Assembly (NCBI RefSeq): GCF_028435365.1
Contig: NZ_JAGTJJ010000081.1
Coordinates: forward strand, 1 to 40,550
Direction: 5' to 3'
DNA: 40,550 nucleotides
Origin: Polyangium jinanense
GTDB taxonomy: Bacteria > Myxococcota > Polyangia > Polyangiales > Polyangiaceae
Shown: positions 1-8,700 of the stretch, one piece after another
Position numbering within the stretch: the first letter of the stretch is position 1
Layout: each line of letters opens with the position of its first letter
The notes under the pieces: generated by a model
What the model was told of the DNA's origin: nothing
Database searches by the model: none
Seen by the model: the letters and a program-made list of their open reading frames with translations, nothing else
Position numbers and translations under genes: made by a program

Positions 1-163
1 AACGGCCGCTGACGACAAGACCTCCGTGGTCTTGCCACGGGCCCGTGGGAAGAACTGCGCATCGCGCAGTTCTTCCCCCCTCGGTCCAGGCCGTGCCTGG
101 TCCGGGTGCAGGGGCGGATAGCCCCTGCCGGGGTCCGGGGCAGCGCCCCGGCGCGACGGCCCG
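1..163. repeat. Compound hairpin repeat, copy 1 (right arm only in window)
   Basis: This is the right-hand module of the element seen complete at 11761-12078 and 19117-19455. It holds a 14-bp perfect stem GGGAAGAACTGCGC with a 3-nt loop (47-77). A 'ggtccagg..cctggtcc'-type hairpin and a CCGGGGC..GCCCCGG hairpin follow, ending in 'gcgacggcccg'. The left arm, if present, lies outside the window. The element ends about 10 bp beyond the stop codon of the minus-strand kinase gene at 174, so it is that gene's 3' flank. Confidence 0.85.
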
Positions 164-173
164 CCCCCAGGGG

Positions 174-3100
174 TCACGCCAGCGCGGCGCAAAGCTCGCG
201 GAGCTGGAAGGACTCTGCCAGTGCCCGCACCTCGGCTACCCATGGCGAGAGCCGCGTGTCTTCTGCTTCGACGGCGTCGAGCATTTGCAGGAGCTCCGGG
301 ATTCGCCCTCGCTCGGCGAGATCGAGCAGGCGCGCCATGGCCTCCGCGGGCGGCTCGATCCGTGGACCGACCTCCTCGGCATCTGCGACGACGCGTGGTG
401 CGCGGATCCAGGTGATATCGAGATGCTGCGCGAGCACCTCGAAGAGTGCTGGGAGACGTACGGGTTTGGGGAGGAATTCGTCGCAGCCGGCTTCCTTTGC
501 GCGCCGTTGTTGCGCTTCGTCGACGCTCGCGGAGGAGACGACGATGGGCACATCGGCGAGCGTGGGGAGACGACGCAGACGCCGCGCGATCTCGTCGCCT
601 GCGAGGTCCGGCAGCGCGAGATCGAGGATCACCAGATCTGGCTTCCGGGCCTCGATCAAGGCGAGGGCTCGCGTGCCGTCCTCGGCTTCGAGGACCTCGA
701 ATCCGAGAGGCTCGAGCGCGTCACGCACGAAGGCACGATTGCTTTCGTTGTCGTCGACGACGACCACGACGCGGGGCTCGCCTTCGTAGCCGGTGATGAC
801 CTCGGCGGGGCGCACCTCTTTCGCTGGCAGGCCCCGCGCGAGGATGGGCAGACGAAGCGAGACCAAAAATGTGCTGCCCTCGCCGGGTGTGCTCTTCACG
901 TCGAGCTGACCGCCCATTTGCTTCACGATCCGCCGGCTGATCGCGAGCCCGAGCCCGGCGCCCTCGGCGCGCGCCCTCCGATCGCTGGCTTGCTCGAAGG
1001 GCTCGAAGATCCGCGCGACATCGGCGGCCGCGATCCCTGGGCCTGTGTCCTCCACCCGGAAAACGAAATCACCGCTGCCCTGGGCGGAGGCTCGCAGGGT
1101 GACGCTCCCCTCCCGGGTGAACTTGATGGCGTTGCCGAGCAGATTGACGAGAACCTGCGTCAGTCGTTTTGGATCGACCTCGACCCATTCGGGCAGCGCA
1201 CCGGCGATCACGTACTGAAACACGAGCCTCTTCTGCTCTGCGCGGACCCGGCATAGGTCCGCGACGCTCTGCAGGAGCGACGGCAGATGGACCTCCGACG
1301 GGACGAGCGCCATCTTGCCCGCCTCGATCCGCGCGAGGTCGAGCACGTCGTCGATGAGCGCGAGCAGGTGCTCGCCCGAGCGCTGCACCACATCGAGCCC
1401 GGCGCGATCCTTCCGCGAGAGCTCCGGTGACTGGGCGAGGAGCTGTGCGTATCCGAGGATTCCATTGAGCGGCGTGCGCAGCTCGTGGCTCATGCTGGCG
1501 AGGAAGCTCGATTTTGCCTGGTTCGCCGCGTCCGCCGCCTCTTTGGCGGCCAGAAGCTCGGCCGTCCGCTCTTCCACTTGTCGCTCGAGCTCGAGATTGC
1601 GCCGCGCGAGCGCGCGGAGCCGGAACCTCACGCCGCCGTACACGAGCCCCGAAATCGCCACGGTATACCCCAGGTACGCCCACCACGTCCGCCAGGGCGC
1701 GGGTTTCACCTGGAATGCGATCGCCGCCGGCCCCGCGACGACGCCCGCGTGATCACGGCCCCAGACCTGGAACGTGTACGCGCCCGCCGGCAGGTTCGTG
1801 TACCGCACCTTCCCGTCCGCGGTCCACGCGCTCGGCGCCGCGTCGAAGCCGACCATCTGCGTGCGATATTGCGTGCTGCGCTCGTGGAGGAAACTGAGCA
1901 GCGCGTAATCGAACGACACTGTGTTCTGGTTCCAAGCGAGCGACGCGCCGGGCGAAAGCGCGAGCATGCCGTCCGCGGCGCGCGTGGACGAGAACACGAG
2001 AGGCCCGCCCGCGTGATCCGGGACCTCTTCCGCCGGATCGAAGACCGCCGCGCCCTCGGGCGTGCCCACCCAGATGCGCCCGCGGCTGTCGACCGAGGCG
2101 GTCCCCGCATTGCACTCATCGCCCGGCAGCCCGTCCTCGCGCGTGAAAACGTACACGGAAAACTCCGCGGGGTCCTCGGGGGTCGGCGTGCGAGGGGTGA
2201 GGCGCGCGACGCCCCGGTTGGTGCCGAGATACACGCGGCCCAGCGCGTCCGCGCGCGCGAAAAGCACGGAGCTGTCCGGCAGGGCCGGGTTCGACGTCTC
2301 GTTCAGCGACGGGAGCCACGCCTCCGCGTCGAGATCGTATCGCGCGGCGCCGCCGCCCCCGGTGCCCACCCAGAGGACCCGCGCCCCGCGCACGTCGCGG
2401 AGTTCGCTGAGCGTCGCGATGATGTTCGTGCCGAGGGGCGAATTCGTGGCCGTGTACGTCCGCCAAACGCTGTCGTCATCGAGCCGAGACAACCCTTTTG
2501 TCGTCCCGAACCACGTCGTCGTCTTCCCGCCAGGGCGCGTGGTCTCGAGAAGGGCGAGCAGGTTGTTGTGGATGAGTCCGTCGGTGCTCTGCTTGTAGAC
2601 CGGCCCCCTGCCCTGTTCGTCGAGGCGCGCGGCGCCGGCCGTCGTGCCGACCCAGAGCGCACGCCCGTCCAGCGACTCGCTGGCGGCGTACACGACCTCG
2701 TACGGGAGCGAGGAGTTCTGCCGGGTGAAGGTGGAAAGCTTTCCATGGGCCCAGCGGTGCAGCCCCTTGCTGTTGCCGCCTGTCCAGACCGCGCCCGGCT
2801 GATGCCGCGAAGGCACGAGGAAAGCGAGCCGCTGGCTCATCTCGGCGCCTTCCTCGGGCGAGAGGACTGGCACAAAACCCTGCTCCGAGGACCGGAGGAG
2901 CTGGTTGCGCACGGCGAGCCAGATCTCGGGCGCGCCGCCCGGCGGGGTGACCTCCGCGACGCCGCGCACGGCACCGGGGACGCCCGCGCTCCGCTCGGTG
3001 AAGCCGACCCAGCCGTCGTGCCGCAGGCGACCGAGGCCTCCGGTCTCGGTGCCGATCCACAACGTGCGGCCGAAAGACGCGCCCCCGCTCGCCAGGAGCG

Positions 3101-4052
3101 TCGTGAGGTAATCGTCTGGCAGGCTGCTGTTTTGCTTTGTGAGCGCCGTCCACACCCCGTCCTCCAGGCGGGCGAGGCCCCCGCCGCCGGTGCCGCCCCA
3201 GAGCGTCCGTTTCCCGGAGCCGCTCACGGTCTCGGCGAGCACGCGGATGCCCTGGGCCGGACTCGCCGCGCCCGAAGGCGCGACGAGCTCCCAGCGCCCT
3301 TCCGCATACCGGGCGAGCCCCTTGGACGTGCCGGCCCAGAGCACGCGACGGCGCGCCTCGTCGGTGCTTTCCAAAAGCGCGTTGATGACCTTGTCCGGCG
3401 GTCCTTCCCCGAGGGATTCGAAGGGCGCGCAGCGGTGATCCTCGCAATGGAAGAGCCCCCGACCCGTGCCGACCCAGAGCGTCGGCTCGCCGCTCGGGAG
3501 CGTCCCCGGATGAAGGGCACGCACGTCGATGTATCCGAGCTCCGGCCCGAAATCGATCCGCGAAAAGCGCTCGCCCTCGAACCGATAGAGCCCGTCGAGC
3601 GTCCCCGCCCAGAGCGCGAATCCATTCGCGGAAGGCGCTTCGACGAGCGCTGAGACCTCCCGCTCGGCCGTGAGGCCTTCACCGGCCCCGAAGCGGGTGA
3701 AGCGGCCCTCCGCATGACGGAGGATGTGACCGGTGTACATCCCGAGCCAGACGGCCCCGTCGCGCGTTCCGGCGATCGCCTGCACCCAGCTCGACGCTTG
3801 TTCGGGCGGCAGCGACAGGGGCGTGAAGCGGCGCCCGTCGTAGGAGGCGACCCCGCCCTGCGTGCCGATCCACAGAAGGCCCGCGGTATCGAAGGCGATG
3901 GCATTGACGGTGCTCTGCGGGATGCCGTCCTCCAGGCCGAACGTGCGGATCCAAGGCACGCCGCGGGTCCGGATGTCGGTGGCTGCGGAGGACGTGGACG
4001 CGGAGGTGGCCGCGAGCGCGACGGCGAGGACGGTGACGAGGCGACGGGGCAC
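174..4052 (-). CDS. Hybrid histidine kinase with periplasmic two-component propeller sensor
   Basis: A membrane sensor kinase of about 1292 aa. Order: signal peptide (RRLVTVLAVALAATSAS); about 14 propeller blades with recurring 'LWIGT..GGLARL' motifs (Reg_prop type, roughly residues 30-640); a Y_Y_Y-like domain; one membrane segment near 788-812 (WWAYLGYTVAISGLVYGG); a coiled coil; HisKA with phospho-acceptor His856 in SHELRTPLNG; HATPase with NLLGNAIKFT, EDTGPGIA and GAGLGLAI; and a receiver with Asp1144 in ILDLALP. A helical tail follows. The architecture is the Bacteroidetes-style 'hybrid two-component system', where the propeller reads a periplasmic ligand. The frame is open upstream to 4358, but that would overlap the Coq4-like gene. 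The GTG at 4052 puts the signal peptide at the N terminus, although no good ribosome site is visible. The HK-REC-tail is closely related to that of kinases A and B. Confidence 0.9.
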   Translation of the reverse strand: MPRRLVTVLAVALAATSASTSSAATDIRTRGVPWIRTFGLEDGIPQSTVNAIAFDTAGLLWIGTQGGVASYDGRRFTPLSLPPEQASSWVQAIAGTRDGAVWLGMYTGHILRHAEGRFTRFGAGEGLTAEREVSALVEAPSANGFALWAGTLDGLYRFEGERFSRIDFGPELGYIDVRALHPGTLPSGEPTLWVGTGRGLFHCEDHRCAPFESLGEGPPDKVINALLESTDEARRRVLWAGTSKGLARYAEGRWELVAPSGAASPAQGIRVLAETVSGSGKRTLWGGTGGGGLARLEDGVWTALTKQNSSLPDDYLTTLLASGGASFGRTLWIGTETGGLGRLRHDGWVGFTERSAGVPGAVRGVAEVTPPGGAPEIWLAVRNQLLRSSEQGFVPVLSPEEGAEMSQRLAFLVPSRHQPGAVWTGGNSKGLHRWAHGKLSTFTRQNSSLPYEVVYAASESLDGRALWVGTTAGAARLDEQGRGPVYKQSTDGLIHNNLLALLETTRPGGKTTTWFGTTKGLSRLDDDSVWRTYTATNSPLGTNIIATLSELRDVRGARVLWVGTGGGGAARYDLDAEAWLPSLNETSNPALPDSSVLFARADALGRVYLGTNRGVARLTPRTPTPEDPAEFSVYVFTREDGLPGDECNAGTASVDSRGRIWVGTPEGAAVFDPAEEVPDHAGGPLVFSSTRAADGMLALSPGASLAWNQNTVSFDYALLSFLHERSTQYRTQMVGFDAAPSAWTADGKVRYTNLPAGAYTFQVWGRDHAGVVAGPAAIAFQVKPAPWRTWWAYLGYTVAISGLVYGGVRFRLRALARRNLELERQVEERTAELLAAKEAADAANQAKSSFLASMSHELRTPLNGILGYAQLLAQSPELSRKDRAGLDVVQRSGEHLLALIDDVLDLARIEAGKMALVPSEVHLPSLLQSVADLCRVRAEQKRLVFQYVIAGALPEWVEVDPKRLTQVLVNLLGNAIKFTREGSVTLRASAQGSGDFVFRVEDTGPGIAAADVARIFEPFEQASDRRARAEGAGLGLAISRRIVKQMGGQLDVKSTPGEGSTFLVSLRLPILARGLPAKEVRPAEVITGYEGEPRVVVVVDDNESNRAFVRDALEPLGFEVLEAEDGTRALALIEARKPDLVILDLALPDLAGDEIARRLRRLPTLADVPIVVSSASVDEAQQRRAKEAGCDEFLPKPVRLPALFEVLAQHLDITWIRAPRVVADAEEVGPRIEPPAEAMARLLDLAERGRIPELLQMLDAVEAEDTRLSPWVAEVRALAESFQLRELCAALA

Positions 4053-4117
4053 GCGGGAGGATGCTACAGGGAGCAGAGGGCGCTCGCCACAGAAGGCCGA
4101 GCAGCCGCCCGGCGAGG

Positions 4118-4819
4118 TCAGTTCATCCGCTCCGCAGGGGCGCAGAGCCGCGCGCGCAGCGTGGCCACGGGGGTCTCCCAGTGGTCCTCGAACCTGAAGT
4201 CCAGGAAAGGAGCGGAAGCGTGGCCTCGCCGGTACGCGGCCCAGACGCGCTGCAGGTACGCGGATCGCCCGACGCCGGACTGTGGCGTTTTGAGGAGGAA
4301 GAGCGAGCCGTTGAGCAAGACGAACGCCGTTGTCCGGAGCCCGACGTTGCCCAGGCAATACGCTTGCAGCTCCATCTCGCCCACCACGTCCGTGCCGTAG
4401 CCCGTCAGCACGTGCAAGAGGTCATGGATCTCGCGGTAGCGCTTGGAGATGAATTCGATGTCGCTCTTGAGCTCGAGCGTCGTCTCGAAAGGAGAAATCT
4501 TGTTGTCGCGGAAGTAGCGCGCGAACGCATGGCCGAGCGTCCCCTCGGGCAGGCGCTCGAGGGCGGTGAGGTCCAGGTCCTTGCCCTGCAGAGAAGGCCG
4601 CTCGGACAGGATGCGGCGCCCCTCCTGGCTGCGACCGAGCTCCTCCACGAGCGATGCGAAGACATTGCCATTCAGGCTCAGGCTGAGCGTCTGGCCGGCG
4701 GTGGGATTCCCTGCGTCGTTCTTGAGCACCTCCAGGCATTGGCGCGCCACGCGCAGGCGGGTGAACAGGGAGGCGTTGTCGGGGAGAGACACGGGTTGGC
4801 TGACCTGACTTGCATTCAT
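4118..4819 (-). CDS. Coq4-like protein
   Basis: A 233-aa soluble protein with the hallmark Coq4 metal motif HDxxH-(x)11-E: His132, Asp133, His136 and Glu148 in 'REIHDLLHVLTGYGTDVVGE'. In eukaryotes and proteobacteria Coq4 acts at C1 of the ubiquinone ring. The motif and length fit the family, but no other quinone gene is nearby. Myxobacteria are known as menaquinone users, so a ubiquinone role is doubtful and the substrate here is unknown. The start at 4819 (MNASQV) is preceded by GAAAGGA about 11 nt upstream; an in-frame ATG four codons earlier (4831) is an alternative. It is divergent from the TetR gene at 4990, a common regulator-target layout. It ends 66 bp before the kinase start at 4052. 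Confidence 0.85.
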   Translation of the reverse strand: MNASQVSQPVSLPDNASLFTRLRVARQCLEVLKNDAGNPTAGQTLSLSLNGNVFASLVEELGRSQEGRRILSERPSLQGKDLDLTALERLPEGTLGHAFARYFRDNKISPFETTLELKSDIEFISKRYREIHDLLHVLTGYGTDVVGEMELQAYCLGNVGLRTTAFVLLNGSLFLLKTPQSGVGRSAYLQRVWAAYRRGHASAPFLDFRFEDHWETPVATLRARLCAPAERMN

Positions 4820-4989
4820 CGCAGCACACATCCTTTCGTCGAGCGAGACGCTCGCCGTGCTCATGCATGACATAAAGGCTACGAACTTTAGCCATAGTAC
4901 CCGCCTGGAATTGGCGTCGCAACCAGAAGTTGCCTTTGGGTGAGGGGCAGGCAAGATCCGCTAGGATTCGATCCGGAAGAGGTCTGCCC
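4820..4989. promoter_or_regulatory. Divergent promoter region, Coq4-like / TetR
   Basis: A 170-bp gap between divergent starts must carry both promoters. It contains two short imperfect palindromes that could be regulator sites: GGCTA-N7-TAGCC at 4877-4893 and GCAAC-N5-GTTGC at 4919-4933. Both arms are only 5 bp, so these are candidates only. No confident -35/-10 boxes were recognised. Confidence 0.35.
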
Positions 4990-5685
4990 ATGCATCACGA
5001 GAGCACCCCCCCGCCCGCTCGTCGAAGCCGACGCACCGAAGGCACACGCGCCGGGGGACGCGCCGAGCGCGTGGTCGCGGCCGTGCTCTCCGCGACGCAA
5101 GAGGAGCTCGGGTGCGTGGGCTACGGCGCGCTACGCATGGAGGACGTCGCCGCGCGCTCGGGGGTCGCCAAGACGACCATCTACCGGCGCTGGCCGACCA
5201 AGGCGGAGCTCGTGGCGGCGTCCCTGCGCGCGGTGAACGCGGAGCAGGAGCCGCCGGACACGGGCACGCTGCGCGGGGATCTCCTGGCCGTGGTGATGGG
5301 GTCCGTGCGGACGTGCCAGACGAAAACGGGCCGGGGCATCGTGCGGATGCTTCAGACGGAGCTCGCGGATCCGGAGGTCGAGGCCCTTTCGAGGGGCCTG
5401 CGCGATCGAAACCGGCAGCGCAACAAGGCCCTGCTCGAGCGAGGCATCACGCGCGGCGAGCTGCCCGCGGACGTGAACACGGAGCTCATCCTCGATCTGA
5501 TCTTCGGGGGGATCTATGGGCGCCTCATCCATCGCGGCGAGGACGTGAGCGAGGACTACGCCGCCGCGGCCATCGACACCGTGCTCGCAGGCGCCTGCGC
5601 GGGGGCGGCGCGCCTGCCGAAGGAGGTCGCCGGCAAGCGCGGGGACGACCACGGCTTCGTCGCGCAAAGGTTGCCCGAAAAGTAA
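4990..5685 (+). CDS. TetR/AcrR family transcriptional regulator
   Basis: A 231-aa regulator. The N-terminal helix-turn-helix is at about residues 47-72 (MEDVAARSGVAKTTIYRRWPTKAEL), the typical TetR signature. The C-terminal ligand domain resembles the TetR_C_16/YxaF-like type, with a conserved 'ELILDLIFGGIYGRLIHRGE' helix. The start at 4990 is preceded by GGAAGAGG at a normal distance; upstream in-frame codons (from 4930) add a basic stretch without a ribosome site. It is divergent from the Coq4-like gene and probably controls it, itself, or both. The inducer is unknown. Confidence 0.9.
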   Translation: MHHESTPPPARRSRRTEGTRAGGRAERVVAAVLSATQEELGCVGYGALRMEDVAARSGVAKTTIYRRWPTKAELVAASLRAVNAEQEPPDTGTLRGDLLAVVMGSVRTCQTKTGRGIVRMLQTELADPEVEALSRGLRDRNRQRNKALLERGITRGELPADVNTELILDLIFGGIYGRLIHRGEDVSEDYAAAAIDTVLAGACAGAARLPKEVAGKRGDDHGFVAQRLPEK

Positions 5686-5722
5686 AAACTCCCCAGAGAC
5701 CGAGGGTCACATCCCGCCCCGC

Positions 5723-5737
5723 TCGATCTAGGATCGA
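5723..5737. promoter_or_regulatory. Palindrome upstream of kinase A
   Basis: A perfect inverted repeat TCGATC-TAG-GATCGA lies in the 94-bp gap between the TetR gene and kinase A, about 45 bp before the kinase start. It could be an operator or part of a promoter. There is only one copy, so the assignment is weak. Confidence 0.25.
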
Positions 5738-5782
5738 TGCGCTCGGACGGCAGCGCCTCTGGAAAGGCCACGAGGAAGTATG

Positions 5783-8700
5783 ATGGACCTGCGGGATTAC
5801 ACGCTCGGAGAGGTCGTCTACGACGGGACCGAAACACGGGTCTGGCGCGCGGTCCATGTTCCCTCGGGGGCGCATGTGGCCATCAAGAGCCCGGTGGCCG
5901 TGGTGCCCAATCCGCGCGTCTTGGGGCGGCTGATCCACGAGCACCAGGCACTCATGCACCTCGCAGAGGTGCCCGGGGTGGCGCGCGCACGGGCGCTCGT
6001 GCAGCAGGGCGGCACGGTGGCGCTGGTGCTGGAGGATCCTGGCCTCGACTCGCTCGATCACCTGCTCGCCAAGCAGGGGCGCTTGCCGGTCGGGGCCGCG
6101 CTACGGCTCGGCAAGCTCCTGTCGCGGGTGCTCGAGGGGGTGCATGCCGCGGGCGTGATGCACAAGGACGTCAAGCCGCAAAACGTGCTGGTGGACGAGG
6201 CCTGCGAGAAGGTCACGCTGCTCGACTTCGGCATCGCCTCGCTCTTGTCGCAGGAGGCGACCGAGGCGAGCATCCCCGAAGCGCTGGAGGGGACGCTGGT
6301 GTATATCTCCCCAGAGCAGACGGGGCGCACGGCACGCGCGCTCGATACACGCACGGACCTGTATTCGCTGGGGGTGACGCTCTTCGAGGTGATGTCGGGG
6401 CGGCTGCCCTTCACGGAGCGTGATCCGCTCTCGCTGGTGCACGCGCACCTGGCCAAGGACCCGCGTCCGCTCGATTCCGTCGCGCCGGACGTGCCCAGGG
6501 CCGTGGCGGCCATCGTGGCGAAGCTTTTGGCGAAGGATCCCGAGCGGCGCTACCAGACGGCCCGCGGCGTGGCGGAGGATCTGGAGGAGGCGCTCCGGCA
6601 ATGGAACGAGCGGGGCACGGTGGAGCCGTTCCGGCTGGGAAGAAAAGATTTTTCGCGAAAGCTCCGGATTCCGCAGACGCTGGTGGGGCGGGAGCGCGAC
6701 GTCGAGCGGGTGGGCGAGTCCTTTGCGCGCGCCGCGCAGGGTACGACGGAGCTTTTGCTCGTCGGGGGTCCCTCGGGCATCGGCAAGACGGCGCTGGTGC
6801 GCACGGTCTACAGGGATATCGCGCAGGCAGGGCGCGGGCTCTTGATCGCGGGCAAGCACGATCAGCTCGCGCGGTCGACACCCTTCGCGGCATTGGCGCA
6901 AGCGTTCGGGGCGCTGATGCGTCAATGGCTTTCCAGCTCGGAGACGGTGCTCGAGGCCTGGAAGGAGCGAATTCGGCGCGAGGTCGGGGACAATGCGCGG
7001 CTCATCGCGGACGTGGTGCCGGAGCTCGACCTGGTCATGGGCAAGCTGCCACCGGTGCCGCCGGTGGAGGGCGACCAGGTGCTCAACCGGCAGAAGCTGA
7101 CGTGGCTGAATTTCGTGCGAGCCGTCACGGCGCCGAACCCGCCGCTCGTGATGTTTTTGGACGACATGCAGTGGGCCGACAGCGCCACGCTGCTCATCCT
7201 GCAGACGCTGCTGACGGACGTGGAGCGAAAATCGCTGCTCGTGATCGCGGCGTACCGCGATAACGAGACGCCGCCCGAGCACCCGCTCTGGAAGCTCGTG
7301 GAGGCGGTGGAAAAGAGCGAGGCCAAGGTCTCACGAATGACGGTGGGCCCGCTGTCGGCAGAGCAGGTGCAAAAGTGGCTCGCGCGAACGCTGGAGAGCG
7401 AGCCTGTGCGGGTGTTGCCGCTTTCGCGCGTGCTTTCGCAAAAGACCCGCGGAAACCCCTTTTTCCTGGAGCAGCTCCTGCTCTCGCTGCACCGGCAGCA
7501 GCAGGTGGTGCGGGACCCGGAGAGCGGGGCGTGGCGCTGGGACCAGTCGTCGCTGGAGAGGGCGGGCGTCACCGATAACGTGGTGGCGCTCTTGACGGAC
7601 AAGGTGCGCGAGATGCCCGAGCCGACGCAAAAGCTCCTCGGGCTCGCGGCCTGCGCAGGCCACACGTTCCACCTGCAGGACCTCACGCGGCTCACCGGGT
7701 GGGAGCGCGCCCCGGTGACGGCGGCGTTATGGCCAGCGCTGGATGCGGAGCTGGTGGTGCCGGTCGATGGCGCGTACCGCCCCGCGCAGGCGCTCGGAGG
7801 CATGGGCGATGTGTCGCTGGACGCGGCGTACCGATTCCTGCACGACCGCGTGCAGCAGGCGAGCTACGAGCGGATCTCGCCGGAGCAGCGGGTGCTCGCG
7901 CATCTGGAGATCGGCCGGCGGCTCCGGGCGCGTTATCGTGACGAGGGGGGTACGGCCCAGCAATTCCTGGAGCTCGTGCGGCATCTGAACCTGGGCTCTT
8001 CGCGGCTCGCATCCGCGGAGGAGCGCAAGGAGCTCGCGCGGCTGAACCTCGAGGGCGCGCGCACCGCGAAGGCGGCGAGCTCGTACCGATTGATGGCCAA
8101 TCTGCTGGACAACGCGCAGGCGCTCCTCGGGGAGCGGGCCTGGGAGGAGGAGCGCGATCTGTCGGCGGAGATCGGGCTCACGCGCCTGGAAGCCGCCTAT
8201 CTGCTCCGGGAGTTCGACGACGTCGAGGCGCGAGCGCTCGCCTTGCTGGACAGGCCTCTGCCGGAGGTGGCGTGGCTCTCGGCGCAGGAAATCCGCACGC
8301 GCTGCTGTGTCGCCACGGGTCAGTATGCGCGAGGAATTGGAATCGGAATCGCCGCCCTCGCAAAGCGGGGCATCACGTTCCCCGACACGGACGACGCGTG
8401 TCTGGCCGCACTCCTGCAAGAGTCCACGGAGCTGGATCAATGGCTCGAACGCAACCCGGACGGGTTCGATCGAATGCAGGCCGATCCGTCGCTTTCGCAC
8501 CGGCTCATCGATGCCCTGATGACGCAGGCGCAGCTCTGCACGATCTACGGCGGCCGGCCGATGTTGTATTCGCTCATCATCGCCCGCATCGTGTCCGAGG
8601 CGATACGGCGGGACGCGCTCACGCCTGCCGCCACGTTCATGATCTGCAGCTTTGCCAATGTGTGGTCGGTGGCGACGGGCATGTACCGCCGTGTCATGCG

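Noticed and set aside
1485..3653. A 722-codon plus-strand open frame opposite the propeller kinase
   Set aside because: Composition is Arg/Ala/Pro-rich without motifs; the opposite strand has coherent propeller and kinase motifs.
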